Assembly (NCBI RefSeq): GCF_030269925.1
Contig: NC_085112.1
Coordinates: 4,279,501-4,343,500 of the forward strand
DNA from: Bombyx mori
Lineage: Eukaryota > Arthropoda > Insecta > Lepidoptera > Bombycidae
Length of the DNA stretch: 64,000 nucleotides
Reading direction: 5' to 3'
Positions 45,843-55,700 of this stretch are shown one piece after another. The first letter of the stretch is position 1, and every line of letters begins with the position of its first letter. The position numbers were made by a program, and so were the translations under genes. The notes beneath the pieces were generated by a model. That model ran no database searches. It was not told the DNA's origin and saw only the letters and a program-made list of their open reading frames with translations.

Positions 45843-46067
45843 ATTGAAAGTTTACTGGTGGCCCGAAGGCCTTTCCAGTTTCACCAGGACAGGTGGGCGA
45901 GCAAAGGCTCAGCCAAGAGGGGTGGGATTTGCTAACAACTGCCCGAGCGCCTCCGAAGGAGACCTAACAACTCAAGAGCAATTGTTTCGCGAATGAATCT
46001 ACTACCGGATCGGAATCGCGACCCGCTGAGAAGATCCGGCGAGAAACTCAGCGGGCTGATGCATGGG
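45840..46067 (-). promoter_or_regulatory. LINE 3' UTR with conserved stem-loop
   Basis: A 9-bp perfect stem, CCCGCTGAG at 46022-46030 and CTCAGCGGG at 46047-46055, encloses a 16-nt loop just after the ORF2 stop. It is kept in the truncated copy at 34809-34842. It may be the RNA structure recognised by the reverse transcriptase (inference from other LINEs). Confidence 0.6.
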
Positions 46068-48950
46068 TTAGGTTGCACGTCGACCTCTTTGTCGAGTTCG
46101 ACGAGTACGGTTACCGGGGTCCCTAAGCCTGCCCCTAGTATTAGAGCTGAAGGCATCTAATGCAAAGGTTATTGGATCTGATGGATCCGTAAGGACGTGT
46201 CTAGGGCGTCGACGGTGACTGGCTCCTGCATGATCAGGATTCGGGGAGTAGTCAGCGGCGGCAACGATAAGGCGATTATCATGACGCATAGCCTTATCGA
46301 AGTATCGTTCCGACGCTGACTTCATGTATTTCCGAATTGATTCGAGGCCCAGGTCGTCGTGTAGGTCAACGTTCCTCACGAACCACGGAGCCCCGACAGC
46401 TAACCTGCAAAAGCGGGATTGTAGGGATTGGAGGGTGTCTATGTGTGTGCGGGCCGCGTGAGCGAACACCACACTCGCGTAAGTCATGACGGGCCTTATG
46501 CAAGTTTTGTAAAGTGTCACCTTGTTCCGAAGGGACATTTTACTCCGCTTACAGATCATGGGGTAGAGTCTACCGAGAATAAACGCGGCGCGGTCACGGA
46601 CTGATTTTATATGCGGGCGGAATGTCATCGATGCATCCAGGGTAACGCCCAGGTACTTGACCTTCCTGGCCCAGGGTATGGGTTGTCTAAAGAGAGTAAT
46701 CGGGGGTGTGAGATTCCTCCTCCTAATCCGGGAGGAAATCCGTGTGGAGCTTCCCCTCTGAAATAGCACCGCAGTACTTTTCGCTGGGTTGATGTCTATG
46801 CGCCATTTTCGGAACCACTGTCCTAGGGCTAGGGCTGCGCTCTGAAGCTTCTTCGCGATTAGGGACTTATTTCTACTAGAATAGTAAACAGTCGTGTCGT
46901 CGGCGAATAAAGCTAAATGGGTCGGCGGCGACCGGGGAATATCGTTGACGAATAAGCTAAATAGGAGGGGTGAGAGGACAGAGCCTTGCGGGACTCCAGC
47001 TGTGAGAGGTCGTGGGGAGGAGCGGGTTCCCTCGACTCGATATCGAAAAGAGCGGTTCGACAAGAAGTCCCGTATGATGAGCACGAGACTATCCGGCACG
47101 CCCATGTTGAATAGTTTGAAAATCAAACCATTGTGCCAGACTTTGTCGAACGCTTTTGCGACGTCGAAGAAGAGAGCTCCCGTGTATAACGGTTTTGGTC
47201 GATTAAGCCCCACAAGAATGTGCTCCGTGAGGCGGTGCACCTGTTGAACGCATGAGTGATTTGTACGGAATCCGAATTGTTCATCGATAAGAATGCCCTT
47301 GGATGAGACGAAGTCTCTGAGGCGTTTGTAGAGCAGACGCTCATACAGTTTGCCTAGAGACATGAGGAGGCTAATCGGGCGGTAGCTCGTCGGATGATTT
47401 TTTGGTTTACCGGGTTTATGTATGCCGATAACGTCCGCTTCTTTCCACACCGCGGGAAAGATACAGTTCGCCATAGCGGCATTGAAAATAGATGCCAACA
47501 TCACGATGAGTTGGACGGGTAGAAGTTTAATAACACGGTTGGATATACCGTCGGAACCGGGAGCCTTGCGAGGACGTAGGTCTTTGATCAAGTCTTTAAC
47601 TTCCATCGGGGTGACGGGTGGTAACGCATCAGAGGGTGGCAAGGAGGCTCTGCGTTCTACCTCACTGTCTACTAATTCTACATGAACAGGGTCCACGGAT
47701 TGAGTGCTGGGCGTGCACTGGGTTTGCAATGTATCGGCCAGCAGCTCTGCTTTTTCGTCATCATCGAACGCCGCGAGTCGGCCTGAGGGGCCTACGAGGG
47801 GGGGCATAGTTACTACCGTATCCGATTTGAGAGTACGAGCTAAGCGGTAGTCAGACCTTTGAGAGGGCGCGAGTCCTTCTAAGAAATCAGACCATCTGGC
47901 ATCTCGGACTTCGGTGATGCGAGACTTTACGTCGCGTTGTAGGGCACGCATTCGAATACGATTTTCCGCGGTAGGATACCTATCGTACGCACGGATCGAG
48001 GCGTTCTTAGCTCTAAGGAGTTCCCTAATATCGTCGGACAATTTGAAGCGGTGAAGGAAGTCCTCCGCTACAACTTGCTTCGATGACCTATCTAATGTCG
48101 AGGTGATGTGTGACGTTACGATGTCTATGGCTTCAGCGGTATCCTGAGGAGACGGGATAGAGTCCGGACTAAACGGAAGCGATGGTGGATCAGATTCAGC
48201 CAGGCTGATGCCCAGTGTGTGCCAATCCACCACAGTCCTCGTGACGGGAACGGAATCGGGAGCGCGACCGAGCTTCATAACGACGGGACGGTGGTCTGAA
48301 TCTAACTCTGAAACTACTTCGATCGAGTGTAAGCGCAGAGTTACGTTTTTTAATAACGCTATGTCGAGTATATCCGGGCGATGCGCGATATTTAGCGGGT
48401 AGTGAGTCGGGGTTAGCGGAGCGACGATATCGAAGGCGAGATCATCGACTAACGCGTCAAGCCGCCTGCCATTCGGGGTTGTGGTGTGTGAGTTCCACCT
48501 GATGTGTTTACAATTTAGGTCGCCCGCCAGAATGACAGAGCTCCCCATACCGAGCAGCGCCTCGATATCACTGCTTAGAACGATCTTATCCGGTGGAAGA
48601 TAAACGGACGCGATAACGATCGGCGCGTGTCCCGTCAGTGAGATTCGGCACACTGATGCTTCGATATTAGCGAGCGCGGGAGGATCGAGCGGGACGCAAT
48701 GCAGGGCTCTTCTATAGTAAATGACGGTACCACCACCACGGGCAGAGAGCCTGTCGTTCCTGACCATGTTATAGTTCGCGATTTTAGGGTCACGGCGCGC
48801 GGGCTTAAGTAGGGTCTCCTGCACTAAAAAGATATCAATTTGGTGGTCACGCAAAAAGTCAGAAACCTGATCACGTTGATTTGTGAGACCGTAAGCGTTA
48901 AAAAATCCTATCGTTACGGATAGGGGCTTTATTCTACTTATATACGCCAT
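46068..48950 (-). CDS. LINE ORF2: AP-endonuclease and reverse transcriptase
   Basis: 960 residues. The N-terminal APE-type endonuclease (about 10-230) shows GFFNAYGLTNQRDQVSDFL, the catalytic Glu in LVQETLL, AGDLNCKHIRWNS and a terminal SDHRP. The reverse transcriptase (about 450-750) shows LRPRKAPGSDGISNRVIK, SYRPISLL, ALFFDVAKAFDKVWH, AGVPQGSVLSPLLF and the catalytic LALFADDTTVYY. The C-terminal region has VKYLGVTLDASMTFRPHI and YKTCIRPVMTYASVVF. It nicks target DNA and primes reverse transcription there. Layout fits the jockey clade; no RNase H domain is seen. No frameshift or stop. Confidence 0.93.
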   Translation of the reverse strand: MAYISRIKPLSVTIGFFNAYGLTNQRDQVSDFLRDHQIDIFLVQETLLKPARRDPKIANYNMVRNDRLSARGGGTVIYYRRALHCVPLDPPALANIEASVCRISLTGHAPIVIASVYLPPDKIVLSSDIEALLGMGSSVILAGDLNCKHIRWNSHTTTPNGRRLDALVDDLAFDIVAPLTPTHYPLNIAHRPDILDIALLKNVTLRLHSIEVVSELDSDHRPVVMKLGRAPDSVPVTRTVVDWHTLGISLAESDPPSLPFSPDSIPSPQDTAEAIDIVTSHITSTLDRSSKQVVAEDFLHRFKLSDDIRELLRAKNASIRAYDRYPTAENRIRMRALQRDVKSRITEVRDARWSDFLEGLAPSQRSDYRLARTLKSDTVVTMPPLVGPSGRLAAFDDDEKAELLADTLQTQCTPSTQSVDPVHVELVDSEVERRASLPPSDALPPVTPMEVKDLIKDLRPRKAPGSDGISNRVIKLLPVQLIVMLASIFNAAMANCIFPAVWKEADVIGIHKPGKPKNHPTSYRPISLLMSLGKLYERLLYKRLRDFVSSKGILIDEQFGFRTNHSCVQQVHRLTEHILVGLNRPKPLYTGALFFDVAKAFDKVWHNGLIFKLFNMGVPDSLVLIIRDFLSNRSFRYRVEGTRSSPRPLTAGVPQGSVLSPLLFSLFVNDIPRSPPTHLALFADDTTVYYSSRNKSLIAKKLQSAALALGQWFRKWRIDINPAKSTAVLFQRGSSTRISSRIRRRNLTPPITLFRQPIPWARKVKYLGVTLDASMTFRPHIKSVRDRAAFILGRLYPMICKRSKMSLRNKVTLYKTCIRPVMTYASVVFAHAARTHIDTLQSLQSRFCRLAVGAPWFVRNVDLHDDLGLESIRKYMKSASERYFDKAMRHDNRLIVAAADYSPNPDHAGASHRRRPRHVLTDPSDPITFALDAFSSNTRGRLRDPGNRTRRTRQRGRRAT

Positions 48951-48953
48951 TGA

Positions 48954-50627
48954 TTACCGGCGGAGTGAGGGGAGGACGTACGTATTTAATGACGCGTATA
49001 CGTCGGCGTATTCCTGCACAACGGCGATAAAGTGTTGTGCAGTGGAGGCAGCGCGAATGGCGTCGCCCAAAGCGTTAACGCGCTCAAAGTTGATCGACTG
49101 AAAGAAGTCGATCGCTAAAGCGAGATTGTCGGACGCGGTCGGAGGGCAAGTCGCGGGAGAGGGACGAGTCGCGGGGGCGGGACGAATCGCGGAGGAGGGA
49201 GTTGTAGCCGTGTTCGTGTACGGCAGCGGTTTTGCCCAGGCCGAGACACTGGGCACCGCCGCCGGAACGAACGCTGGCTTAGCCTGCGACGCAGAGGGTG
49301 CCGAGGCTTTGATGTCTGGGTGGGAAGCTCGGAGGCGGTTTTGGCGGGCGACGCGGCGATTTATTTTCGGGGCTCGGGGGCAACCACGGTAATTCGCGGG
49401 GTGACCCTGTGTTCGACACAGGACGCAGCTAGGCGGTTCCGTCGCGGTTTTTTGGTCGCGAGCGCAGAGGGCCGTGGCGTGATCGCCCAAACACTTAACA
49501 CATCGGGGGCGCGCGTGACAGTTACGGGAAGAGTGCCCGTACAATTGACAGTTATGGCACTGGCTAGGAGTGCCTTTTTTATGGGGGGCTTCGACAGCGA
49601 TACCAGAGAGCCTACAGACGGTCTGTGTGTTAAAGATTTTCTTACCCTCGGGGGTAGGCTGGAGAGCGACTAGAACCATATTATATGGCTCCCTACCGCG
49701 ACCGGTGTGCATACGGTGCACAGAATTCACTGGTAGGCCTTGTTCTAACAGGTCGGCTTTTACGAGCTCTACATCTAACTCTTTAGGGATTCCGCGTATT
49801 ACAACGCGGAGTTCGCGCTCCTCCTGGAGCGTATACGTATGGAAACTTATACGCTCCTTACGGAGGTAAGAAGAGAGGGCCCTATGGTCGTCGGGTGTTT
49901 GAACCTTAATTTGAATGCCGTTCGCGAGGTTACGGGCATTCGTGAAATTTATATTTTTGGCCTTAAGGGCCAGGCAAACTCGATCCCAAGCTGCCTTCTC
50001 CTGAAGGATAACCGGGGGAGGGGTCTGGGTTTTATTTTGTGCCACCGGACGCGGCGACGGAGTGGCACGGGCTGGGGGCGCAACGGGAGTCTGAGGGCGG
50101 GGGCGCGACGCGTTCACGGCTTTGCTAATTTTAGCGGCCGCGGGAGCTCGAGACTCCGCGGCACGCTTCTTACCCTTCTGTACCAGGGTGAATCCATCCG
50201 TCGATGAGGCGGGGGCGAGGTCGACCTCCATGTCCGAGTCAGAGTCGGAGCACGAGGAGGCGGGTGCAGGCGACCTACGAGCAAGTGTAGGTGTTTTAGA
50301 GGGCGCGACGGAGGCCGCGGATGATCGCTCAGCTGAAACGATGGTCACGGCGGACGACGCAGCAGCTTTTCTCGCCAGTATAGGCGACACGGGAGCGGCA
50401 GGCACGACAGAGGCTGCGGTGCTCAATGCAGAAGCTCTGCACGCAGGTACAGGCGACGCAGGAGCAGCGAGCGCGGCGGAGTCCTCGAGAGGGCTCGCAG
50501 TGTGATTGGCCTTGAAGGCCAAAAACTCCGAGGCGAGCTGTGGGTGGCGAAGTCGGAGGAATTCCGCGAATACAGCGTCCATGATCGCTGAGTACCCAGG
50601 TGGGGCGGCCCCGGGTCTTGAAAACAC
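48954..50627 (-). CDS. LINE ORF1: Gag-like nucleic-acid-binding protein
   Basis: 557 residues. The N-terminal half is Ala/Pro/Ser-rich and low-complexity with an acidic patch (SDSDSDMEVD). A conserved middle domain follows (LALKAKNINFTN to VVIRGIPKEL). Three zinc knuckles come next: CHNCQLYGHSSRNC, CVKCLGDHATALC and CVLCRTQGHPANYRGC. The protein coats the LINE RNA and accompanies it to the nucleus (family knowledge). The true start could also be the second Met (MDAVFAEFLR, about residue 16). It ends in TAA three bases before the ORF2 ATG. Confidence 0.9.
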   Translation of the reverse strand: MFSRPGAAPPGYSAIMDAVFAEFLRLRHPQLASEFLAFKANHTASPLEDSAALAAPASPVPACRASALSTAASVVPAAPVSPILARKAAASSAVTIVSAERSSAASVAPSKTPTLARRSPAPASSCSDSDSDMEVDLAPASSTDGFTLVQKGKKRAAESRAPAAAKISKAVNASRPRPQTPVAPPARATPSPRPVAQNKTQTPPPVILQEKAAWDRVCLALKAKNINFTNARNLANGIQIKVQTPDDHRALSSYLRKERISFHTYTLQEERELRVVIRGIPKELDVELVKADLLEQGLPVNSVHRMHTGRGREPYNMVLVALQPTPEGKKIFNTQTVCRLSGIAVEAPHKKGTPSQCHNCQLYGHSSRNCHARPRCVKCLGDHATALCARDQKTATEPPSCVLCRTQGHPANYRGCPRAPKINRRVARQNRLRASHPDIKASAPSASQAKPAFVPAAVPSVSAWAKPLPYTNTATTPSSAIRPAPATRPSPATCPPTASDNLALAIDFFQSINFERVNALGDAIRAASTAQHFIAVVQEYADVYASLNTYVLPSLRR

Positions 50628-50989
50628 TCGCCTTGCGGCGAGGCCCCAACTTCTCGGACCTGAGCGGTTCTATTGAACACAGGTGGCAATGCGGCGCGAT
50701 TACTACAGGACAAAGAAAAAGCACAACAAAACAGAAATTACGAAAAGAAACAAAACAAATAAATACTTGCAGGAAACCACTTTGTCGGCAGATGTACCAC
50801 GAACACAGAAACAACAAAAGGAAACAAAACAAATAAAAACTTCCAGAAAGAGCACTTAGTCGGCAGATGTACCACAAACACAGGCCGCGCGAACAATGGC
50901 CGGGCTAACAAAAGCCGGGCGAACAAAGACCGGGCGATCGAGTGGACGATGAGCACGTCCGCACGTGACGGGTGCCTCTATCGGAATGT
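50628..50989 (-). promoter_or_regulatory. LINE 5' UTR with two ~75-bp tandem units
   Basis: CGGCAGATGTACCAC occurs at 50786 and 50861, and the following 75 bases are similar (both have AACA-rich runs with AAACAAAACAAATAAA before). Nearer the 5' end, short GCCCGGC/TTGTTCG-type units repeat at about 50883-50935. Tandem 5' monomers are known as promoter units in other LINEs; that role here is inferred. Confidence 0.6.
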
Positions 50990-51188
50990 TTAGGATGGTC
51001 TATGGCATCTAATGACCACTTAACAATGGTCCGTGAGTTCGTTCAGTTGTTTAAATTAATAAAAAAAATGAAGCACCTACTTCAGAATCATTATGGTTAT
51101 GTCAAAACTCGGGCAGACAAATTAATTATAAGTTAATATATTTATAGTGAATATTTATTATTAATTAAACGAAAGGAAATATGGTGTT

Positions 51189-51523
51189 CAAGCCTTGATA
51201 GGTAAGACGTCCGGAATAATCACGAGTCATGATACTATGCCGTTATTCGTATCCCGGGGCAAATGTCAATTTTCCTAAATAAGTACATACATATGGATGA
51301 AGGGATAGCATCGCGTGGTCAAATCGAAATAGGAAAATTTATAAATATAGGTACGTAGCATATAGTAATATTATAAATAGTGTTGTGTATTTATTGTAAG
51401 TTCGCACATAACAATTTTAAAGTTATGCCTCAAGATGAGTATGGATGTATATTCGTTATGGGCTCCAGTAACCATTTAGGACCAAGTGGTTAAGATTGTT
51501 CACATATTCAAGGAATTAAAAAA
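51189..51523 (+). mobile_element. Old full-span Bm1-like SINE
   Basis: Decayed head (TTGATAGGTAAGACGTCCGG, TATTCGTATCCCGGGGCAAA), linker (TTTTCCTAAATAAGTACATA), and tail (GGGCTCCAGTAACCATTTAG, ACCAAGTGGTTAAG, AAGGAATTAAAAAAG). Confidence 0.6.
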
Positions 51524-52139
51524 GTTAGAAGAATAAAAATCGCTAACGCTTGCCATAAGGCCGTTATGTCAATGTATCGAGTTAGTAAACGGTATGTGCT
51601 AGAGGAAACAAAACAAAGCTCTCTGAAAAACATGAGCTTTTTTTATAAGAATAAAAAAGGCTGTTCCGTGTTCGAGTCTTTAAAGGGTGGTGCTGATCAG
51701 CAAATCGTTTGGAAAATGTTGCCGGTCTTTGTCCACACGTATGTAAGTTGTGCTGTACATACATACATAGATGATTTCACGAAACGCAGATATTTTTCGA
51801 GAAAGTTGTCACGTTTTGCTGTGGGCATTTTATTTTAACAGAAAAAAAGCATAGAGTTTTTTTTTAGTTTCTATATATTTGTATAATGTCGTTAAAATTT
51901 TACGATGCGCAGTTATTTCCTGATGAAAACCTAACATCAAATTTTATTATTGTTTTTGAAGAAACAGATTGCTAAGTTGCAGGAGAGAAAAAAAAAGTTT
52001 TATTTTTAATTGGTCAAGCTTACGGTTCTCGTTGCGTTTAGCGGTTACAGGCGCAAATGGTCATTAATTATAACGTGCATTTCGTTATGTGAGACATAAA
52101 GTCCAAGCCTCAACTGATATGGAGCACATGAATGCTTCG
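51524..52139. other. No recognisable feature
   Basis: A 90-codon frame at 51566-51838 has no recognised similarity. Confidence 0.4.
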
Positions 52140-52588
52140 CAGAAGAAATATTCCGCAGTGCGTTGCCAGAGATCTTTTTGCCACGTACCATTCCGCTTCG
52201 GAATGAGCTGCCTTTCGGTGTTTCCTCTACGAAATGTCCTTCTTCAAACGAGGCTAGAAGAGAGTACTGGTGAAGGTATACGAAGGTAGAAGGAGGTATC
52301 AGAAGGTTGCGTGTTCATATCACGTCGGGGTCACCGGTGTGCAGGTATAAGACAAAGGGAAGATCCTCCACCGAGCGGGTGATATTTCTCGGTAGACTGA
52401 CGGTCCAAATGTTGTTGTTCGGAGCTTGTATATATACAAGCTTATCTTGAAAATGTCGTAAGCGGGATTCAGGCATCTGTCAAATATCTTGTGTTCTGTA
52501 ATGGCTACCGCCACATACTTAACGGTAGGCAGCGGCTCTGCTCCCAGCGGGTTTTATGCTCGTCTGCCTACAAGAACAAATAAAAAAA
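52140..52588 (+). mobile_element. LINE fragment (family X, copy 3), interrupted
   Basis: 52148-52275 matches the polymerase C-terminus region of 11185-11829 (TTCCGCAGTGCGTTGCCAGA, CCTTCTTCAAACGAGGCTAG). 52511-52588 matches its 3' end (GGTAGGCAGCGGCTCTGCTC, TATGCTCGTCTGCCTACAAG and an A tail). Between them lies an unclassified repeat. Badly decayed. Confidence 0.7.
52348..52507. repeat. Unclassified interspersed repeat (copy 2)
   Basis: Inverted relative to 32990-33150: GACAAAGGGAAGATCCTCCA, CCGAGCGGGTGATATTTCTC, GTCCAAATGTTGTTGTTCGG, GAAAATGTCGTAAGCGGGAT. It sits inside the family X LINE remnant. Confidence 0.7.
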
Positions 52589-52592
52589 AGAT

Positions 52593-52900
52593 GTGTGGTG
52601 TCGTAGGACACCGGATAGGGACGAAGTTCCTTATTATAAAAATATTAATTTTAAGTTCTATTCGGGGTATAAAGAAAATAATCGTTGGAAGTTTTTGTTA
52701 AAGTCCCGAGCGGAGTCGGAGCGGGCCGCTAGTATATGAATAATAATAATAACCGTCATCACGTAGACTATACATTAGACACTGTATAGCCATCATACTA
52801 AGACTATACATAAATAATAAAAATCTTACGTTACGGACGTTTTTTCCCGGTTAGGGTACCCCTCCGCATCGTCCCACAAAGAACTTCGTTCCAAAAATCT
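52593..52900 (-). mobile_element. Hairpin-ended element (copy D), interior replaced
   Basis: Both ends are present in reverse: GGTGTCGTAGGACACCGGAT at the left and CGTTACGGACGTTTTTTCCC, CCGCATCGTCCCAC, GAACTTCGTTCCAAAAATCT at the right. The central body and tandem units are gone. In their place is AAGTCCCGAGCGGAGTCGGA then GCGGGCCGCTAGT, the reversed start of the repeat at 3448, plus unknown sequence. Confidence 0.78.
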
Positions 52901-53270
52901 TGGTTGTTAAATATGACTTTGGAAATCTGCTCATGAATAGAAAAACTTGTATCCACATAATTTATTGTAACAAAACTGTCACATACATTTGAATTCATTA
53001 GAGAAAGCAACAATTATCCCGCTAAGCGACTGTTCGTTTCAAATTAAACAAGTTGAAATTGATTCGCTCCGAACAAACTACGAGTTAAAAACGAACACAA
53101 AAGAGCAGCCGGATCTCGTTAAACAAGAGAAGAGAATCAGCTAAAAAGTTAAAATTAAAACTCGTTCTTTTCTTGTAATAATCCCAGAGCGCTGCCCCGG
53201 AACCGATACAGGCCAGTCAAGATCGATTCACTGTATCGTGCGCTAATTTCCTTGCTTCGTTGTTTTATTT
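52901..53270. other. No recognisable feature
   Basis: AT-rich; nothing recognised. Confidence 0.4.
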
Positions 53271-53271
53271 G

Positions 53272-53602
53272 CATTCGTATCTAGCGATGCAACGGTGTTC
53301 GAGTCCCGCAGGCGGGTACCAATTTTTCTAATGAAATACGTAGATACTTGACAAATGTTAACGATTGACTTCCACGGTGAAGGAATAACATACCATTCCC
53401 CTACCTATTTCTGCCGTGAAGCAGTAATCCGTTTCGGCTTGCTTGAAGCATGGGGCAGCCGTTGTAACTTATACCTTAGAACTCATATCTCAAGGTGGGT
53501 GGCGCATTTACGTTGTAAATGTCTATGGGCTCCGGTAACCGCTTAACATCAAGTGGGCTGTGAGCTCGTCCACCCATGTATGCAGTAATAAATAAAAAAA
53601 AT
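53272..53602 (+). mobile_element. Bm1-like SINE with internal deletion
   Basis: Second half of the tRNA-like head (GGTGTTCGAGTCCCGCAGGC), linker, then a jump from GGAATAACAT directly to CCTACCTATTTCTGCCGTGA; tail AGTAATAAATAAAAAA. Confidence 0.83.
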
Positions 53603-53980
53603 AGATTAGCATAACGAAATAGATTAGAAAATTTAGTACCATGTCATTTTCTTTAGATAAAAACACCGGCGCGGCGTTACCATTTACGCTGTATGTGATA
53701 TGATCGTATACAAATATTAAGCAGCGGTTAATAATAACATATTGCATTTCTATCCTAGCAAAACTTAATATAGTGGTTTCGGCAACAGTCGACTTTTAAA
53801 TTACTAGATTGGAATTCAAATCAAATCTAATAAAGTCGCAGCGGCGACGTTTATTTAAATAAATTTCCATATGTACAGGGAATTCGCTCGCGCTATGAGT
53901 ACGTGCTGCTCTTCTCGCCGTCCTTCGGTTAGATATTTAAAAGCAATCTGAAAATAACAACGTGGAATTTAATTTATCTG
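53603..53980. other. No recognisable feature
   Basis: Nothing recognised. Confidence 0.4.
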
Positions 53981-53983
53981 TAA

Positions 53984-54128
53984 TATTCATCATCATCTCA
54001 GCCTATAGCTGTCTACTGCTGAACATAAGCCTCAATAATTGATCTCCAGTGCGGCCGGTCCGTTGCTACCCGTATCCAACGTGACCCAGCGATTTTTACT
54101 AGGTCCCACACTGCGTTTGCCATCTACT
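53984..54128 (-). mobile_element. RTE-clade LINE 3' terminus
   Basis: The minus strand reads DLVKIAGSRWIRVATDRPHW, then RSIIEAYVQQ with a premature stop, and ends in a GATGATGATGAATA tail. The RTE signature (RWRSLGEAYxQQW plus a short GAT-rich tail) is clear although decayed. Confidence 0.72.
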
Positions 54129-54169
54129 ATTTAATATTTATTAAATTTTAATTCATCTATCTATATCTA

Positions 54170-54540
54170 CTAGTGGTCCCCCGGTAGTCGAAATTCGACT
54201 ATATTTTTTATACTTATGTAATTACAGATTTCGCCAAGACTAACTACACTTTAGACAAATATTAATAAAGACAAACAATATTTAATCTATTCTCAGTTTG
54301 ACCTCAGACTATAAGCAATAAGAAAAGTTTGACAATAAACAATGCGTGTTGTGTCAAATACACGGTAGTGTATGTAATGCTTTTTTTATTGATTTAATGT
54401 ATTTTTATGCATAGTTTAAAAAAAATTAACATTCTACACTCCTTCTCTATACTCTCTATAAGTGTGGGAAATTTTATACTCCTCCGTCCGTGTAATTTTC
54501 GTATAAAGGGGTACAAAGTTTTTGCTTCACGTATTAATAT
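54170..54540. mobile_element. CTAG-start repeat, family 2 (copy 2)
   Basis: CTAGTGGTCCCCCGGTAGTC, AAATTCGACTATATTTTTTA, ending AAAGTTTTTGCTTCACGTAT and TAATAT; pairs with 22373-22798. It lies between two RTE fragments. Confidence 0.7.
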
Positions 54541-54564
54541 CTTCTCTTCTTTGTCGTTTCCTCA

Positions 54565-54828
54565 TTACTGAGGGTCGTGACCACCTTGGTCCAGTTTTTG
54601 CACCAGCTTCCTCCAATGTTGCCTGCATTCGGCCTGCTTAATGGCGCCCGGGACGCTGGTGTTTGTGGCCTCCTTGATAATGTCCATCCACCTGGTTGGC
54701 AATCTTCCTCGACTTCTCTTTCCGTCCACGTGACCTACAACTATTAATTTTTCCAAGTTCTCAGGATTTTGTCGGGCCACGTGCCCGAAGTACTTATATA
54801 AAAATGAATCCCTATTTCCCTTGGTCAC
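54565..54828 (-). pseudogene. RTE-type LINE polymerase C-terminal fragment
   Basis: The minus-strand frame reads YFGHVARQNPENLEKLIVV, DGKRSRGRLPTRWMDIIKEA, then CRQHWRKLVQKL and a GGHDPQ end. The GHVAR, GKRxRGRPxxRWxDxIK and terminal blocks are classic for the end of insect LINE polymerases of the RTE group. Nothing upstream of this block is kept. Confidence 0.8.
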
Positions 54829-55695
54829 GACATCACGCGCGAACGGCTGGATCGATTGCGCTAATTCTTTTTGTTGTTGTGTTGGTTAGGCTGCCAGAAG
54901 AAGGTTCTGAAAGAACGGAAAGAAAGGAAAGAAAAAAATAGGAAAACTGGGCGGAGAATTAGGAAAGTAAAAAAAATTTAATCACCATATGAAATTTTTA
55001 ATGTAATCTTATGGCATTTGACATAACATTAACAGAACGCCTGCTGCAAATATTCTCAGAGAGATGTAAAAAAACTCGTACTCGTAATATCGTTCAAAAC
55101 AAATGCTTCGGTTGAAGTTGTATTGATAAAATAGTTAAGAGGATATAAAAAAAACTGAATTTACACAGTTCACGGCAATCTAGGTACGGTATATACGATC
55201 GCTAGTTATATAATATATTTTATTTAAATGTTTTTAAAAAAAAACCTTCATCATTGTAAAACGTTTAAAACTCTTTATTTTTAAATAAAAACTTTTCTTA
55301 GACGGAATTCCTCATCTGTCTGTCATTCTGTGAAAAAAATATTAATTTTAAAAGAGCTTAAGGGCTTTACCTAAATGTTGTTTTCTTATTATATTACAGA
55401 AAACGCAATTCATTATTTTATTGTTTATTCATTCTGAAGTATTTCATATCATTATAAATATATTAAAAATTCAATTATAAATTAAAAAAACATTATACAA
55501 AGAAAAGATTTCCGCTAATGACGATGTCTACGATACAAACTACCAGTTGTTAGAGCTTCGGAGTGAGAAAGCTCCTCAAAGTACGTGCCGTACCGAGGAT
55601 AAATGCTTTCTGTACCAAGGCCCTCACCCAGCTGGGTAACAAAAATTTCTCAAGGTCTAAAATGTTCATTATCAAATCGTTTATCTATACTACTA
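54829..55695. other. Mostly unrecognised
   Basis: Near 54835-54870, GCGCGAACGGCTGGATCGAT is the core found at the end of many lepidopteran repeats. The rest is AT-rich without features. Confidence 0.4.
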
Positions 55696-55700
55696 TTATA

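Larger units (their letters stand above)
45811..50989 (-). mobile_element. Apparently full-length jockey-like LINE with target-site duplication
   Basis: On the minus strand: 5' UTR (50989-50628), ORF1 (50627-48954), ORF2 (48950-46068), 3' UTR and a poly(A) tail seen as about 29 T on the + strand (45811-45839). A 12-bp direct repeat TTAGGATGGTCT flanks it (45799-45810 and 50990-51001). Both ORFs are open and the catalytic blocks are present, so it may be recently active. Much GC-richer than the surrounding DNA. Confidence 0.93.
45546..51062 (+). mobile_element. Old Bm1-like SINE split by a LINE insertion
   Basis: The left half (45546-45810) has a tRNA-like head (GTCGTCGTGCCCTAAACGAA), TTCTAATGAAATACATACTT, GATTTCCACAATGAAGGAAA and AATAAAACCCGCCGTAATGG. 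The right half (51001-51062) has TATGGCATCTAATGACCACT, TCCGTGAGTTCGTTCAG and an A-rich tail. Together they are one diverged Bm1 with the LINE at 45811-50989 between them. Confidence 0.7.

Noticed and set aside
50329..50877. 182-codon minus-strand frame over the LINE 5' UTR
   Set aside because: It overlaps ORF1 in another frame and is repetitive (tandem 5' UTR units).
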